A stretch of 64,000 nucleotides of DNA from Pectobacterium aroidearum. GTDB lineage: Bacteria > Pseudomonadota > Gammaproteobacteria > Enterobacterales > Enterobacteriaceae. Both the position numbers and the translations under genes were made by a program. The stretch lies in the NCBI RefSeq assembly GCF_041228105.1, contig NZ_CP166097.1:2666001-2730000 (forward strand), given 5' to 3'. The notes under the pieces were generated by a model that saw nothing but the letters and a program-made list of their open reading frames with translations, searched no databases and was not told the origin of the DNA. Position 1 is the stretch's first letter; each line of letters starts with the position of its first letter. Below, piece after piece: positions 1-8,318 of the stretch.

Positions 1-1263
1 AAAAATAAGGAAAAGATAGAAAAAGAAATTGCTGAGAACAACGCACAACGCGAAAAACTGGACAGCCTGGTACAAGACCTGCAAAACGATATCGCCAAGT
101 ATGAAAAAATGGCGAACGAATATAAATCGCAAGCAGAAACGGCCGAGGACCGCGCTTTTATCATGTCTATCGTGAGCGTCGGCGCACAGATGATTTCATC
201 CATGGTTCCGGCAATTACCGCTGGCATCACAGGGGTCGCCACGGGAGGCGCATCGCTGGTTGCCGCCTCAGTCAACTCTACGGCACGGCAGTTGATCAAT
301 GCGGAAACTGCGACAGAAGATAACGACACAACAGCGAAGGCAATAGAAACTAAGGGAAAAATTGCTGACAAACGTACAGAAAAAACGACCGCTGAGCGTG
401 AAAAAGCTGAGCTGGAGAAGAAGAATCAGGAGCTGACGGCCGAAAAGGAAAAAATTGAAGAGGACGCACAGATCGATGCAGACGCGAAAGCGGTACAGCT
501 GGAATCTCTCGATAATAGAATCAAAGACAACAGTGCAGAAATCAAAGAAAAGGTCAGCAAGATTTCGGCGGCAGAAACCGCGCTGAAAGCCTTAAATGCC
601 GCGCTGGAATCCCTTGGCGATAACATGGGGAAAATGGCAGAGAAACAAGAAAAACAGGCGACGGGTCTCCGCGACATGCAGATGAAAATGCTGGAAAAGG
701 TCGAGGCTTATGAAAAAGAGAAACGTACCCAAGCGGCAGAGCTGGTAAAAATCAACGCCTTGCTAAAGGGACAACGAACCGAAGAAGAAACCATTCAACT
801 GGCGATCCAGTCTCTGGGACTGAGCCTCAAAGCGCTGAAGCGGATGCGTGAAATTATTGTCGAAATCTCTTTTTTCTTCAAAACGTTTGCGAATTTCATG
901 CAGAGCGTCGTAGACAGTTCGACCGAGCAGTCAGATCTGCTCCAGAAAGCGCTCGATCGGAATCAACCGACGAAAAGTTTCACTAAGCGCATCAAACGGA
1001 ACACAAATGATTTCTTCATCACTCAAACGGCTGAATGGCAGGCCGTTGGCATCGTGTCAGCCAAGTTTGTGGATAACTTTAAAGACGGTTGGAGCAAGCT
1101 GAATAAATTGAGCGGCACATACCTGACGGGTGATGAGCTTAAATCCTATCTCAGTACCTCGGCAAGCAAGATCGAGGACATCGCCTTTAAACGTAAGCAG
1201 GCCGCATCGGCCAAGCTGGAAGAACTAAACCGGTATCGCGATCGCATACAGTCGAAAGCGTAA
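1..1263 (+). CDS. Coiled-coil protein with hydrophobic segment, 5' end outside window (possible ClyA-type alpha-helical pore-former)
   Basis: The frame is open from base 1, so the start lies upstream; 420 residues are visible. Layout: a Lys/Glu-rich helix (about 1-50), a hydrophobic Ala/Gly/Val-rich stretch without charges (about 53-90), about 190 residues of strongly heptad-like Lys/Glu/Gln sequence, a second short hydrophobic patch with a Phe triplet (about 284-300), and a C-terminal helical region containing a Trp-Gln-Ala-Val segment. Long amphipathic helices flanking one hydrophobic head element are the plan of the ClyA/XaxA/HBL family of alpha pore-forming toxins. That assignment is inference from architecture; I recognise no family signature, and a coiled-coil structural or secreted protein is equally possible. 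No signal peptide can be judged. The next gene starts 66 bases downstream and may be co-transcribed. Confidence 0.6.
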   Translation, partial: KNKEKIEKEIAENNAQREKLDSLVQDLQNDIAKYEKMANEYKSQAETAEDRAFIMSIVSVGAQMISSMVPAITAGITGVATGGASLVAASVNSTARQLINAETATEDNDTTAKAIETKGKIADKRTEKTTAEREKAELEKKNQELTAEKEKIEEDAQIDADAKAVQLESLDNRIKDNSAEIKEKVSKISAAETALKALNAALESLGDNMGKMAEKQEKQATGLRDMQMKMLEKVEAYEKEKRTQAAELVKINALLKGQRTEEETIQLAIQSLGLSLKALKRMREIIVEISFFFKTFANFMQSVVDSSTEQSDLLQKALDRNQPTKSFTKRIKRNTNDFFITQTAEWQAVGIVSAKFVDNFKDGWSKLNKLSGTYLTGDELKSYLSTSASKIEDIAFKRKQAASAKLEELNRYRDRIQSKA

Positions 1264-1329
1264 ATCAACCGAGTGGATAGATAACGGTACGTCCACACGG
1301 TATCTATATCAATATGAAGGAGTTCATCA

Positions 1330-1590
1330 ATGGCAATTAGCGATAATGACTACAACCGGGCTCGCGCGATCCTCATCGCTGCGGGAAGTAATTCGGCGCG
1401 AGCTTCACACGAAAAACACACGCAAGGTACAGGCTCTCCCGATGGCCACGGGCAGAGTCTGTTGAGAGGCTCACGAGATGAATTTCGTACTGCAGATAGA
1501 GGCAAACCTAATCTTCAGTCGGAAATGACGCAGGCTCATTACAATGCGATTCATGCTGCCGCCCAACAAATGGGTATTCAGGGTTGGTAG
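1330..1590 (+). CDS. Orphan 86-residue hydrophilic protein
   Basis: An ideal ribosome binding site (AGGAG, 1319-1323) precedes the ATG. The product is 86 residues, has no signal peptide, membrane segment or cysteine, and is rich in Ala, His, Gly and Ser. A Gly-Thr-Gly-Ser-Pro-Asp-Gly-His-Gly stretch lies near the middle and a short Ala-rich helix near the Trp C-terminus. I do not recognise the family. It follows the truncated coiled-coil gene by 66 bases and precedes a strong terminator, so the two probably form one transcription unit. If the first gene is a toxin, this could be a small partner or immunity protein, but nothing in the sequence proves it. Confidence 0.6.
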   Translation: MAISDNDYNRARAILIAAGSNSARASHEKHTQGTGSPDGHGQSLLRGSRDEFRTADRGKPNLQSEMTQAHYNAIHAAAQQMGIQGW

Positions 1591-1625
1591 TTAGGCGAAT
1601 GTGAAGATGCAAAACCATTGCCCTT

Positions 1626-1656
1626 ATACCTGCCTCATCCTGAGGCAGGTATTTCA
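1626..1656 (+). terminator. Rho-independent terminator after the 86-residue orphan
   Basis: A perfect 12-bp stem (ATACCTGCCTCA, loop TCC, TGAGGCAGGTAT) is followed by a short T-containing tail. The rest of 1591-1938 shows no convincing gene. The 63-codon frame at 1618-1809 runs straight through this hairpin. Confidence 0.75.
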
Positions 1657-1938
1657 GTTAGCCGTTCAAACCGCGTTTTAGCGTTAGCCCGACCGACTGG
1701 CGTAAAACGTTTCAGGATAAAAGCAGCGTCCGCTCGTTTTCATCGCGAACAGGAAAGTAGCGAGATCATTATGTTATTGGTGAAGATACAAATCGTCGCC
1801 TACGCTTAAAATGTGATGATGATCACAGTCATTGCCACCACGAATACAACACCTCACTGACAAACACGCGCCCTTTCTGACTAACGTTAATCGTCCATCG
1901 TGACACTCAGTTTATCCACGATAAAACATGGAGAACCC

Positions 1939-2763
1939 ATGCAAACGTGTAACACGAAGCTGATTATTTTCAGCGATCTCGACGGATCGTTGCTCGATCA
2001 TGAGACTTATCGGTGGGACGCCGCGCAGCCGTGGCTGACGCGACTGGCAAACGAGGCAATTCCACTGATTATCACCACCAGTAAAACGGCGGCCGAAGTT
2101 GCCCCCTTACGGCAGGCGCTCGGGCTGGATCATTATCCCTATATTGCGGAAAACGGCGCTATTGCCGTACTCCCTCCGACATGGCAAACGCATCCCGATT
2201 ACCCACGCAAGAGGAGCGGCGTGAAATATTCCGTCATCCGTACTCAGTTAGCGCAGTTGCGCACGTCCGGTTTTCGCTTCAAAGGCTTTGGCGATATGAG
2301 CAGCGCGGAGATAGCAGAAGTGACAGGGTTAAACGAGCAAGATGCCCAACGAGCGCAACAGCGTGAAGGATCTGAACCGCTGGTGTGGCTGGATGATCCC
2401 ACTGCGCTATCGCGTTTCAGCCAGTTACTGGCAGAGGCCGGTCTGGCTCTGACACAAGGGGGGCGCTTCTATCACGTCATGAGCGCCCAAACGAGTAAGG
2501 GATTTATGGTTAACTGGATAAAAAAACAGTATACCGAGAAGTACGGTACTGATATCAAAACGCTTGGTCTGGGAGATGGTCCGAACGATGTATCCCTGCT
2601 ATGTGCGATGGACTACGCCGTGTTAATTAAAGGTAAGGGAAATCAGATTGTTACCCTGCCGGAATCGCATAGCGGAAAGCACTATTACACGCAAGCGCCA
2701 GGGCCTCAGGGCTGGAGTGAAGGACTGGCACATTTTATCGGCAAGGGTCATTTCTCGGCATAA
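1939..2763 (+). CDS. yedP: Mannosyl-3-phosphoglycerate phosphatase family (HAD), YedP/MpgP
   Basis: 274 residues. A HAD-superfamily phosphatase: motif I is SDLDGSLLDH near the N-terminus, and motif IV is GDGPNDVSLL near residue 215. YedP/MpgP enzymes remove phosphate from glycosyl-3-phosphoglycerate to release the glycosylglycerate solute. I chose ATG 1939 over the in-frame ATG at 1900 because GGAG at 1930-1933 sits five bases before it and the HAD core begins soon after. The next gene, 30 bases on, is a glycosyltransferase of the matching pathway, so the two-gene operon likely makes glucosyl- or mannosylglycerate. Which sugar is used cannot be read from this enzyme alone. Confidence 0.85.
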   Translation: MQTCNTKLIIFSDLDGSLLDHETYRWDAAQPWLTRLANEAIPLIITTSKTAAEVAPLRQALGLDHYPYIAENGAIAVLPPTWQTHPDYPRKRSGVKYSVIRTQLAQLRTSGFRFKGFGDMSSAEIAEVTGLNEQDAQRAQQREGSEPLVWLDDPTALSRFSQLLAEAGLALTQGGRFYHVMSAQTSKGFMVNWIKKQYTEKYGTDIKTLGLGDGPNDVSLLCAMDYAVLIKGKGNQIVTLPESHSGKHYYTQAPGPQGWSEGLAHFIGKGHFSA

Positions 2764-2793
2764 AACAGCCGCAAGATGGTATGGGAGCATGTG

Positions 2794-4011
2794 ATGAGCG
2801 AATTTTATCAAGATGGCATCATTACCAATTTTCACAATCTCACCCAGAGAAAGACGGAAGAGCTGGAGTATGAACTTCAGGTATTTTCCGGACAAAGCAG
2901 CATGGGGTTGATTCTGCCTTCGCTGTATTCTGAGCTGGAAGGTCCCGCGCTGAGCCACATTATCGACCAGCTCTCTCAGGTTTCTTACCTTGGTGAAATT
3001 GTGATTGGGTTGGATCGCGCCGATCGGGAGCAATTTCTTTACGCACGACAGTTTTTCTCTCGCCTGCCACACCGGCACCGTATTCTGTGGAACGATGGCC
3101 CACGCCTGAAAGCGCTCAGCGATGAACTGGCAGAGAAATCGCTGGCACCACAGGAGCCCGGTAAAGGCCGCAATGTCTGGTTTTGCGTCGGCTATACGTT
3201 GGCATCGCGCCGTTCAGCCTGTGTTGCCCTACATGACTGTGACGTTGTCACGTATGATCGGGCAATGCTGGCTCGCCTGCTCTATCCCGTAGCGAATCCG
3301 CACTTTAATTATGATTTCTGCAAAGGCTATTACGCCCGCGTCGCTGAAGGAAAACTGAATGGCCGTGTGGGACGTCTGCTGGTTTATCCGTTACTGAAAT
3401 CGCTGCAAAAGGTTTATGGCAATTCCGACTATCTGGATTACATGCGCAGTTATCGCTATCCGCTTTCTGGCGAGTTTGCGATGCGCACCACCATTCTGAA
3501 CAACCTGCGTATTCCGAGTGATTGGGGGCTGGAAATTGGCGTGCTGTCAGAAATTCATCGCGGCACCGCTACCCGCCGTATTTGTCAGGTAGATATCGCG
3601 GATCGCTACGACCATAAACATCAGCCGATGTCTGAAGATGACCCGAACGCAGGGTTACAGCGCATGGCAGCGGATATCACCAAAGCGCTGTATCGCAAGC
3701 TGGCGATTCTCGGCGTGAATATCACCTCGGATTCTTTCCGCGTCCTGCGGGCGACCTACTATCGTACCGCTCTTGATATGATCGATGCTTTCGAACATGA
3801 CGCGCGCATGAACGGCCTGAGTTTCGATCGTCATAAAGAGGAATCCGCTGTGGAGCTCTTCTCTGATGTGATCACCCATGCTGGCCATGTTTATAGTGAT
3901 AGCCCAGGCGATAAACCCTTTGTCCCTAGCTGGAACCGCGTGCAGTCGGCTTTTCCCGATATCCTCGAACGACTGTACGCTGCGGTAGAAGCCGACAATC
4001 AGGAAACATAA
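2794..4011 (+). CDS. Glycosyl-3-phosphoglycerate synthase-like GT-A glycosyltransferase
   Basis: 405 residues, cytoplasmic. It has a GT-A-type fold pattern with a DxD-like metal/nucleotide-sugar motif (HDCDVV, about residue 147) and a downstream WGLEIG motif typical of glucosyl-3-phosphoglycerate synthases (GpgS-like). It should transfer a sugar from a nucleotide sugar to 3-phosphoglycerate; the neighbouring HAD phosphatase then yields the glycosylglycerate. Glucosylglycerate accumulation under osmotic stress is known in Erwinia/Dickeya relatives, so GpgS is the more likely activity than mannosyl transfer. I chose ATG 2794 because GGGAG lies six bases upstream of it, rather than the in-frame ATG at 2776, which has no such site. 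Confidence 0.75.
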   Translation: MSEFYQDGIITNFHNLTQRKTEELEYELQVFSGQSSMGLILPSLYSELEGPALSHIIDQLSQVSYLGEIVIGLDRADREQFLYARQFFSRLPHRHRILWNDGPRLKALSDELAEKSLAPQEPGKGRNVWFCVGYTLASRRSACVALHDCDVVTYDRAMLARLLYPVANPHFNYDFCKGYYARVAEGKLNGRVGRLLVYPLLKSLQKVYGNSDYLDYMRSYRYPLSGEFAMRTTILNNLRIPSDWGLEIGVLSEIHRGTATRRICQVDIADRYDHKHQPMSEDDPNAGLQRMAADITKALYRKLAILGVNITSDSFRVLRATYYRTALDMIDAFEHDARMNGLSFDRHKEESAVELFSDVITHAGHVYSDSPGDKPFVPSWNRVQSAFPDILERLYAAVEADNQET

Positions 4012-4311
4012 CGCCTTCCTCGCGACCTCATAGGGCAAGCGCATCATGATGCATCATTTTATGCGTCATGATGGATCCCTTGCATAAGTAACTCATATCT
4101 TTTGCATTAATCACTCAATGAATAAATCAATTTTTTTTACCTTTACTGGATGAGAAAGAAAAGGTGAAATCTCCCGCCATGCGGGCAATCGTGTCGTAAG
4201 AAAATATTATTTCTTCTATCTGACAAGGAATTAGCGATTAATCGATAAGAAAAACTGGCGCGATTTATGCTTTAGCTCTCCTGCCATTATGTAACTAAGG
4301 AGAGTGTTTAG
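4012..4311. other. 300-base intergenic region with a Shine-Dalgarno-masking inverted repeat
   Basis: AT-rich spacer. Just after the glycosyltransferase gene there is a partly palindromic stretch of repeated CATGATG elements (about 4042-4073), which could end transcription but lacks a clear T run. At 4276-4282 CTCTCCT is perfectly complementary to AGGAGAG at 4298-4304, which contains the ribosome binding site of the next gene. No small gene was recognised. Confidence 0.5.
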
Positions 4312-5496
4312 ATGAATTTTTTAATCAATGAAAGCGACGTGTTAAACCCGAAACGCAGAGCATTATTAAAACTTTCTGGCGCCCTGCTGGGGACGGCTGC
4401 GGTAACAACCGGATTAAGTTCTCGCGTTTTTGCCGAGACACAACCTGAGAGCGCAGCATTTACCGCGCCTTCGGCCGATAACCCGATCCGCATTAATTTC
4501 AACGAAAATCCACTGGGTATGTCACCGAAGGCACAAGCCGCCGCACGTGACGCTGTCGTGAAAGCCAATCGCTATGCAAAGGATGAAATCTTAATGCTTG
4601 GCAATAAGCTGGCCGCACACCATCAGGTTGAAGCATCTTCCGTCTTGTTGACGGCTGGATCGTCTGAAGGCATCCGGGCGGCGATTGAAGCCTACGCGTC
4701 GCTGGATGCACAACTGGTTATTCCTGAATTAACCTACGGCGATGGCGAGCACTTCGCCAAAATTGCCGGAATCAGGGTGACGAAAGTCAAGATGCTCGAT
4801 AACTGGGCATTCGATATTGAAGGGTTAAAAGCCGCGGTTGCCGGTTATAGCGGCCCTTCCATCGTTTATCTGGTCAATCCCAATAACCCCACGGGCACGA
4901 TTACGCCGGCGGATTTAATTGAACCGTGGATTGCCAGCAAACCTGCCAATACGATGTTTATCGTCGATGAAGCCTACGCCGAGTTCGTCAACGATCCGCG
5001 TTTTCGTTCTATTTCGCCGATGATTACCCAGGGCGCAGAGAACATTATTTTGCTCAAAACGTTCTCTAAAATACATGCAATGGCCGGTATGCGCGTTGGC
5101 TATGCCGTTGCACATCCTAAAGTCATCGCGTTAATGGGTCGGTATGTTGCAGGTGAGAAAATTAACTTTAGCGGCGTGGATGCAGCATTGGCGTCTCTGG
5201 ACGACTCGGCGTTCATTACCTACAGCAAAAAGAGTAATGATGTGTCGCGTCAAATCCTGCTGAAGGCGCTGGATGACCTGAAGCTGCCTTACTTACCGTC
5301 AGAAGGAAACTTTGTTTTCCACCAGTTAGTCGTGCCGCTCAAGGATTACCAAAAGCATATGGCAGATGCAGGTGTACTGATTGGTCGCGCGTTCCCTCCT
5401 GCGGATAACTGGTGCCGTATCTCATTAGGGACCCCGCAGGAAATGCAATGGGTAGCCGATACCATGCGCGAATTCCGTAACAAGAACTGGATTTAA
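4312..5496 (+). CDS. Tat-exported HisC-like class I/II aminotransferase
   Basis: 394 residues. The N-terminus is a classical twin-arginine signal: KRRALLK with Arg15-Arg16, a hydrophobic core to about residue 36, and a cleavage motif RVFA-E around residue 41. The mature part is a fold-type I PLP aminotransferase closest to histidinol-phosphate aminotransferase: NPNNPTGT loop, DEAYAEF, and the Schiff-base lysine in TFSKIHAMAGMR (Lys253). Tat export would carry the folded, cofactor-loaded enzyme to the periplasm, so it is not the biosynthetic HisC. The substrate is unknown. It stands alone with its own AGGAG ribosome binding site, which an upstream inverted repeat could mask. Promoter not identified with confidence. 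Confidence 0.85.
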   Translation: MNFLINESDVLNPKRRALLKLSGALLGTAAVTTGLSSRVFAETQPESAAFTAPSADNPIRINFNENPLGMSPKAQAAARDAVVKANRYAKDEILMLGNKLAAHHQVEASSVLLTAGSSEGIRAAIEAYASLDAQLVIPELTYGDGEHFAKIAGIRVTKVKMLDNWAFDIEGLKAAVAGYSGPSIVYLVNPNNPTGTITPADLIEPWIASKPANTMFIVDEAYAEFVNDPRFRSISPMITQGAENIILLKTFSKIHAMAGMRVGYAVAHPKVIALMGRYVAGEKINFSGVDAALASLDDSAFITYSKKSNDVSRQILLKALDDLKLPYLPSEGNFVFHQLVVPLKDYQKHMADAGVLIGRAFPPADNWCRISLGTPQEMQWVADTMREFRNKNWI

Positions 5497-5540
5497 TCCT
5501 TCGTTATACCGCTCTTGTCGCACCGAAAGGGTAAGACATC

Positions 5541-5561
5541 CGCCCCTCTTTCTGAGGGGTG
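5541..5561 (+). terminator. Hairpin terminator after the Tat aminotransferase gene
   Basis: CGCCCCTC / TTTCT / GAGGGGTG stem (one G-T pair), followed by the T-containing ATTATTCC; moderately convincing. Confidence 0.5.
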
Positions 5562-5704
5562 ATTATTCCTGAACCATACCGTTGAAACCTGAGTAACGCT
5601 TGACCCGCGGGGAATTGCGCGGCTAAATGACCCCATGCCTTTCATTATTTATATTGATATCAGGCACAAGCAGAATATGAAAACGGTCAGGGAGAAATAA
5701 GAGC

Positions 5705-6454
5705 ATGATTATTTTTGTTACCGGTGCAACGGCTGGGTTTGGTGAGTCAATTACGCGTAAATTTATTAGTGCGGGCCATAAAGTGATTGCGACGGGCCGC
5801 CGTCAGGAACGTCTGGATGCGCTGAAGGCAGAACTGGGCGATGCGCTGTATACGGTAAAACTGGACGTGCGCGATCGTCAGGCGATTGAACAAGCCGTTG
5901 CCGCCCTGCCGGCTGAATGGCGGGCGATTGATGTGCTGGTGAACAACGCTGGACTGGCGCTGGGTCTGGAACCTGCGCATAAAGCGTCGGTAGACGATTG
6001 GGAAAATATGATCGATACCAATAACAAAGGGCTAGTGTTCATGACGCGCGCGCTGCTGCCAGCGATGGTGGAACGTAATATCGGTCACGTCATTAACATC
6101 GGCTCTACCGCAGGAAACTGGCCATACGCAGGCGGTAACGTGTACGGCGCCAGCAAGGCGTTCGTGCAGCAGTTTAGCCTGGGATTGCGTGCTGATCTGT
6201 CTGGCACCCGAATTCGCGTAACGAATATCGAACCGGGTCTGGTCGGTGGAACCGAGTTCTCTGCCGTACGCTTCAAAGGCAATGATGAAAAAGTCAGTAA
6301 AACCTATGACAACACTACGCCGCTGACAGCTGAAGATGTGTCTGAGGCCGTTTTCTGGGTGGCTACCCTGCCAGCGCACGTCAACATCAACACGCTGGAA
6401 ATGATGCCGGTCAGCCAGTCTTTTGCTGGGTTAAGTGTACACCGCGAAGGTTAA
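5705..6454 (+). CDS. ydfG: NADP-dependent 3-hydroxy acid dehydrogenase YdfG (SDR)
   Basis: 249 residues, matching the length of E. coli YdfG. Short-chain dehydrogenase/reductase: dinucleotide-binding motif TGATAGFG at residues 6-13, NNAG at about residue 81, catalytic Ser near 134 and the Tyr-x-x-x-Lys pair in YGASK at about 147-151. YdfG oxidises L-allo-threonine and other 3-hydroxy acids such as 3-hydroxypropionate, and is associated with malonic semialdehyde reduction in pyrimidine degradation. It is monocistronic, with a strong terminator just downstream. The ATG is the only start compatible with the N-terminal beta strand. Confidence 0.92.
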   Translation: MIIFVTGATAGFGESITRKFISAGHKVIATGRRQERLDALKAELGDALYTVKLDVRDRQAIEQAVAALPAEWRAIDVLVNNAGLALGLEPAHKASVDDWENMIDTNNKGLVFMTRALLPAMVERNIGHVINIGSTAGNWPYAGGNVYGASKAFVQQFSLGLRADLSGTRIRVTNIEPGLVGGTEFSAVRFKGNDEKVSKTYDNTTPLTAEDVSEAVFWVATLPAHVNINTLEMMPVSQSFAGLSVHREG

Positions 6455-6478
6455 TAATTTTCGGCACACCAGTATTGA

Positions 6479-6508
6479 GGGCATGAACACGGTTTCATGC
6501 CCTTTTCT
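6479..6508 (+). terminator. Rho-independent terminator of ydfG
   Basis: GGGCATGAA (6479-6487), loop CACGG, TTTCATGCCC (6493-6502), then TTTT. Confidence 0.85.
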
Positions 6509-6726
6509 ATAGCTTCACACGCCAGACGTTTGCCAGATACTGCATGGTTATAGTGCCGTTGAAGCGAAGGATGTATACTTCTTGTTATAGGCAACCTTTC
6601 GTTTTGCACGACGCGCGAAGGTTACAGGGAACGCCGGTCGCCTTTTGTTGTCTATCGCTTGCCGTGCGCTTTATCGTTTTACGGCATCGGCGTTTGTTTT
6701 TATCATTTGTTCTGTCAAGGTGAAAC

Positions 6727-7077
6727 ATGAACCACTACTCTTTTTCTTCTTTGATTCGGGCCTTCATCCCGCTTTCTCTGGTTATCGTTTCCGCTGCCTG
6801 GCAGCCTGCCGCTCTGGCAGATACGCGCCATATCATTGTCGACTCCGGCGACAGCACCTTGTCGAAAGAAGCGGCGCGTCAAAGCAAAGAGCAATGGGAC
6901 TCAACCCGCTCACTGCGTAATAAAGTGAATAGCCGCGTTGAGAAAGAATTCGATAAAACGGAAAAAGCCATTGATGGGCGTGAAAAATGCAACGCCAGCT
7001 ACAACGTCAATGCTTACTGGGAAAACACGACCGATCGCTGTCTCGATCGTCGTACTGGTCGCCCGGTTACCCCTTGA
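6727..7077 (+). CDS. ynfB: DUF1283 periplasmic protein YnfB
   Basis: 116 residues with a Sec signal peptide (hydrophobic core about residues 12-30, cleavage near AALA-DT). The mature part has the conserved elements of E. coli YnfB: SGDS, KEQWDSTRSLR, a Lys/Glu helix, and the C-terminal NAYWENTTDRCLDRRTGR with two Cys in the mature chain that could pair. Function is unknown in the family. A terminator follows immediately, so it is a single-gene unit. Placement close to ynfD, ynfK and mlc agrees with the E. coli gene neighbourhood. Confidence 0.9.
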   Translation: MNHYSFSSLIRAFIPLSLVIVSAAWQPAALADTRHIIVDSGDSTLSKEAARQSKEQWDSTRSLRNKVNSRVEKEFDKTEKAIDGREKCNASYNVNAYWENTTDRCLDRRTGRPVTP

Positions 7078-7083
7078 TTCTTC

Positions 7084-7108
7084 ACCCACGCCTTCTGGCG
7101 TGGGTTTT
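7084..7108 (+). terminator. Rho-independent terminator of ynfB
   Basis: ACCCACGCC, loop TTCT, GGCGTGGGT, then TTTT. Confidence 0.88.
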
Positions 7109-7234
7109 CCCCTTTTCCCTTCGTATTACGGCACATTCCCTTACTCTCAAAAGATGACATTCCCTTTCAATTCAACGATTATCATTCTATAACGTTGCAA
7201 CATGGGGTTTATCCAGAAAATGGAGTGCATCAGG

Positions 7235-7852
7235 ATGAATATGGATTTAGCACGATTATTTTCACGCGCTTTTCACATCAAACTGTGGGGCGTGTTCATC
7301 ATGTGCCTACTGGTCAGCTCGTGCGCAAGCTCGTACCCGGAGACGGACAACATCACGGCTATCACCAATAACAACGGAACGATTGTTGCCGAGTCCGATA
7401 CCTACGTTTATAAATTCTCCGACGCCAGAGCACAAAAAGAGTATCAGGACTATTACGCGTTTTATCGTGATTACAAAGACATTATCCTTGGCGTGAGGGT
7501 CGACTTTTCTCTCCGAAATGGTCAGGTCTACGCGAGATATAAAAACGTGATTGATACTCGCCGATTGACCAAAGAGCAGAAAGTCGATTTACGCGAACTC
7601 TTCGCGGCGAACATTCCCACTACAATGGGAAAAGGTGAAGTCACCTTTAGCGCAAGCGGCACATTCAGTAAGAAAGAAGGCTCACTGGTCAGCCCGACCC
7701 AAAATGGGCGTCTGCCGCAGCCTATTCCCGTAGTCATCAATAGCAGCGATAACTCTGGCAAAGAGGTACTGCTTGCCCCTCTCATGATTCCGGCTGTCGT
7801 CCTTTTCCCGCTGTTTATGATGTACGGCTGCGCCACCGGGCCTTGTGTTTAA
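7235..7852 (+). CDS. Orphan lipoprotein
   Basis: About 205 residues from ATG 7235. The N-terminus has a signal segment ending in the lipobox LLVSSC, followed by Ala-Ser, so the mature protein should be lipidated and, lacking Asp at +2, sorted to the outer membrane. The C-terminus carries a second hydrophobic stretch (VLLAPLMIPAVVLFPLFMM) before a GCATGPCV tail with two Cys, so it may also span or dip into the membrane. I chose 7235 (GGAG at 7222-7225) over the in-frame ATG at 7202, which has no ribosome binding site; 7241 is also possible. It occupies the position of ynfC in E. coli but I see no similarity to YnfC. Function unknown. Confidence 0.75.
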   Translation: MNMDLARLFSRAFHIKLWGVFIMCLLVSSCASSYPETDNITAITNNNGTIVAESDTYVYKFSDARAQKEYQDYYAFYRDYKDIILGVRVDFSLRNGQVYARYKNVIDTRRLTKEQKVDLRELFAANIPTTMGKGEVTFSASGTFSKKEGSLVSPTQNGRLPQPIPVVINSSDNSGKEVLLAPLMIPAVVLFPLFMMYGCATGPCV

Positions 7853-7859
7853 TCGGTTT

Positions 7860-7882
7860 GGGCCATCATTGATGGCCTAATT
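7860..7882 (+). terminator. Possible terminator after the orphan lipoprotein
   Basis: GGCCATC / ATT / GATGGCC hairpin followed by TAATTCC; weak T tract. Confidence 0.5.
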
Positions 7883-7955
7883 CCGCGGCTTTTTCGCGTT
7901 ATTTTTATCGTTTGATATACTCAAAGAGACTTTTTTCAGAGAAAAGGATCAAAAG

Positions 7956-8255
7956 ATGAAAAAAACCGTCATTTTGGGTACCGCGTTATTCCTGGTCGCT
8001 CCATTGGCTGCACTGGCATCTTGCGAGAGCGTGAAAGCAGATATTGCTCAGAAAATCATCGCCAATGGCGTGCCAGAATCCGGTTTTACGCTGGATATTG
8101 TCCCGAACGATCAGGTGAATCAAGCCGGTGGTCTGGTGGTGGGTCACTGTGAAAATGATTCGCACAAGATTGTTTACACTCGCCATGCTGAAGGCGACGC
8201 CAATACGGGAAATGCATCTGCACCCGCAGAAGGCCAGCCGACCACAACACCGTAA
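7956..8255 (+). CDS. ynfD: DUF1161 periplasmic protein YnfD
   Basis: 99 residues. A signal peptide (about 1-21, cleavage after ALA) is followed by the DUF1161 domain: Cys-Glu-Ser-Val-Lys at the mature N-terminus, KIIANGVPESGFTL, and GHCENDSHKIVYTR near residue 70. The two cysteines (in SCES and GHCE) are the only ones and likely form a disulfide in the periplasm. The tail is a low-complexity Ala/Gly/Pro/Thr stretch. Function is unknown in this family. The ribosome binding site AAAGGATC lies about eight bases upstream of the ATG. Confidence 0.85.
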   Translation: MKKTVILGTALFLVAPLAALASCESVKADIAQKIIANGVPESGFTLDIVPNDQVNQAGGLVVGHCENDSHKIVYTRHAEGDANTGNASAPAEGQPTTTP

Positions 8256-8287
8256 TCTCTTCCTCTGGATGTTCAAAATAAATGTTC

Positions 8288-8309
8288 AAAAGGCGCTTTC
8301 GCGCCTTTT
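8288..8309. terminator. Bidirectional terminator between ynfD and the MFS gene
   Basis: AAAAGGCGC / TTTC / GCGCCTTTT: perfect stem with a T tract on both strands, lying between two convergent genes. Confidence 0.88.
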
Positions 8310-8318
8310 CTTTTGCCG

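Noticed and set aside
1618..1809. Small open frame after the 86-residue orphan
   Set aside because: It reads straight through the perfect terminator hairpin at 1626-1652 and has no ribosome binding site.
2623..3078. Antisense frame across the yedP/glycosyltransferase junction
   Set aside because: Shadow of two well-supported genes on the other strand.
6645..6920. Overlapping frame at the start of ynfB
   Set aside because: Out of frame with the conserved DUF1283 protein and without family resemblance.
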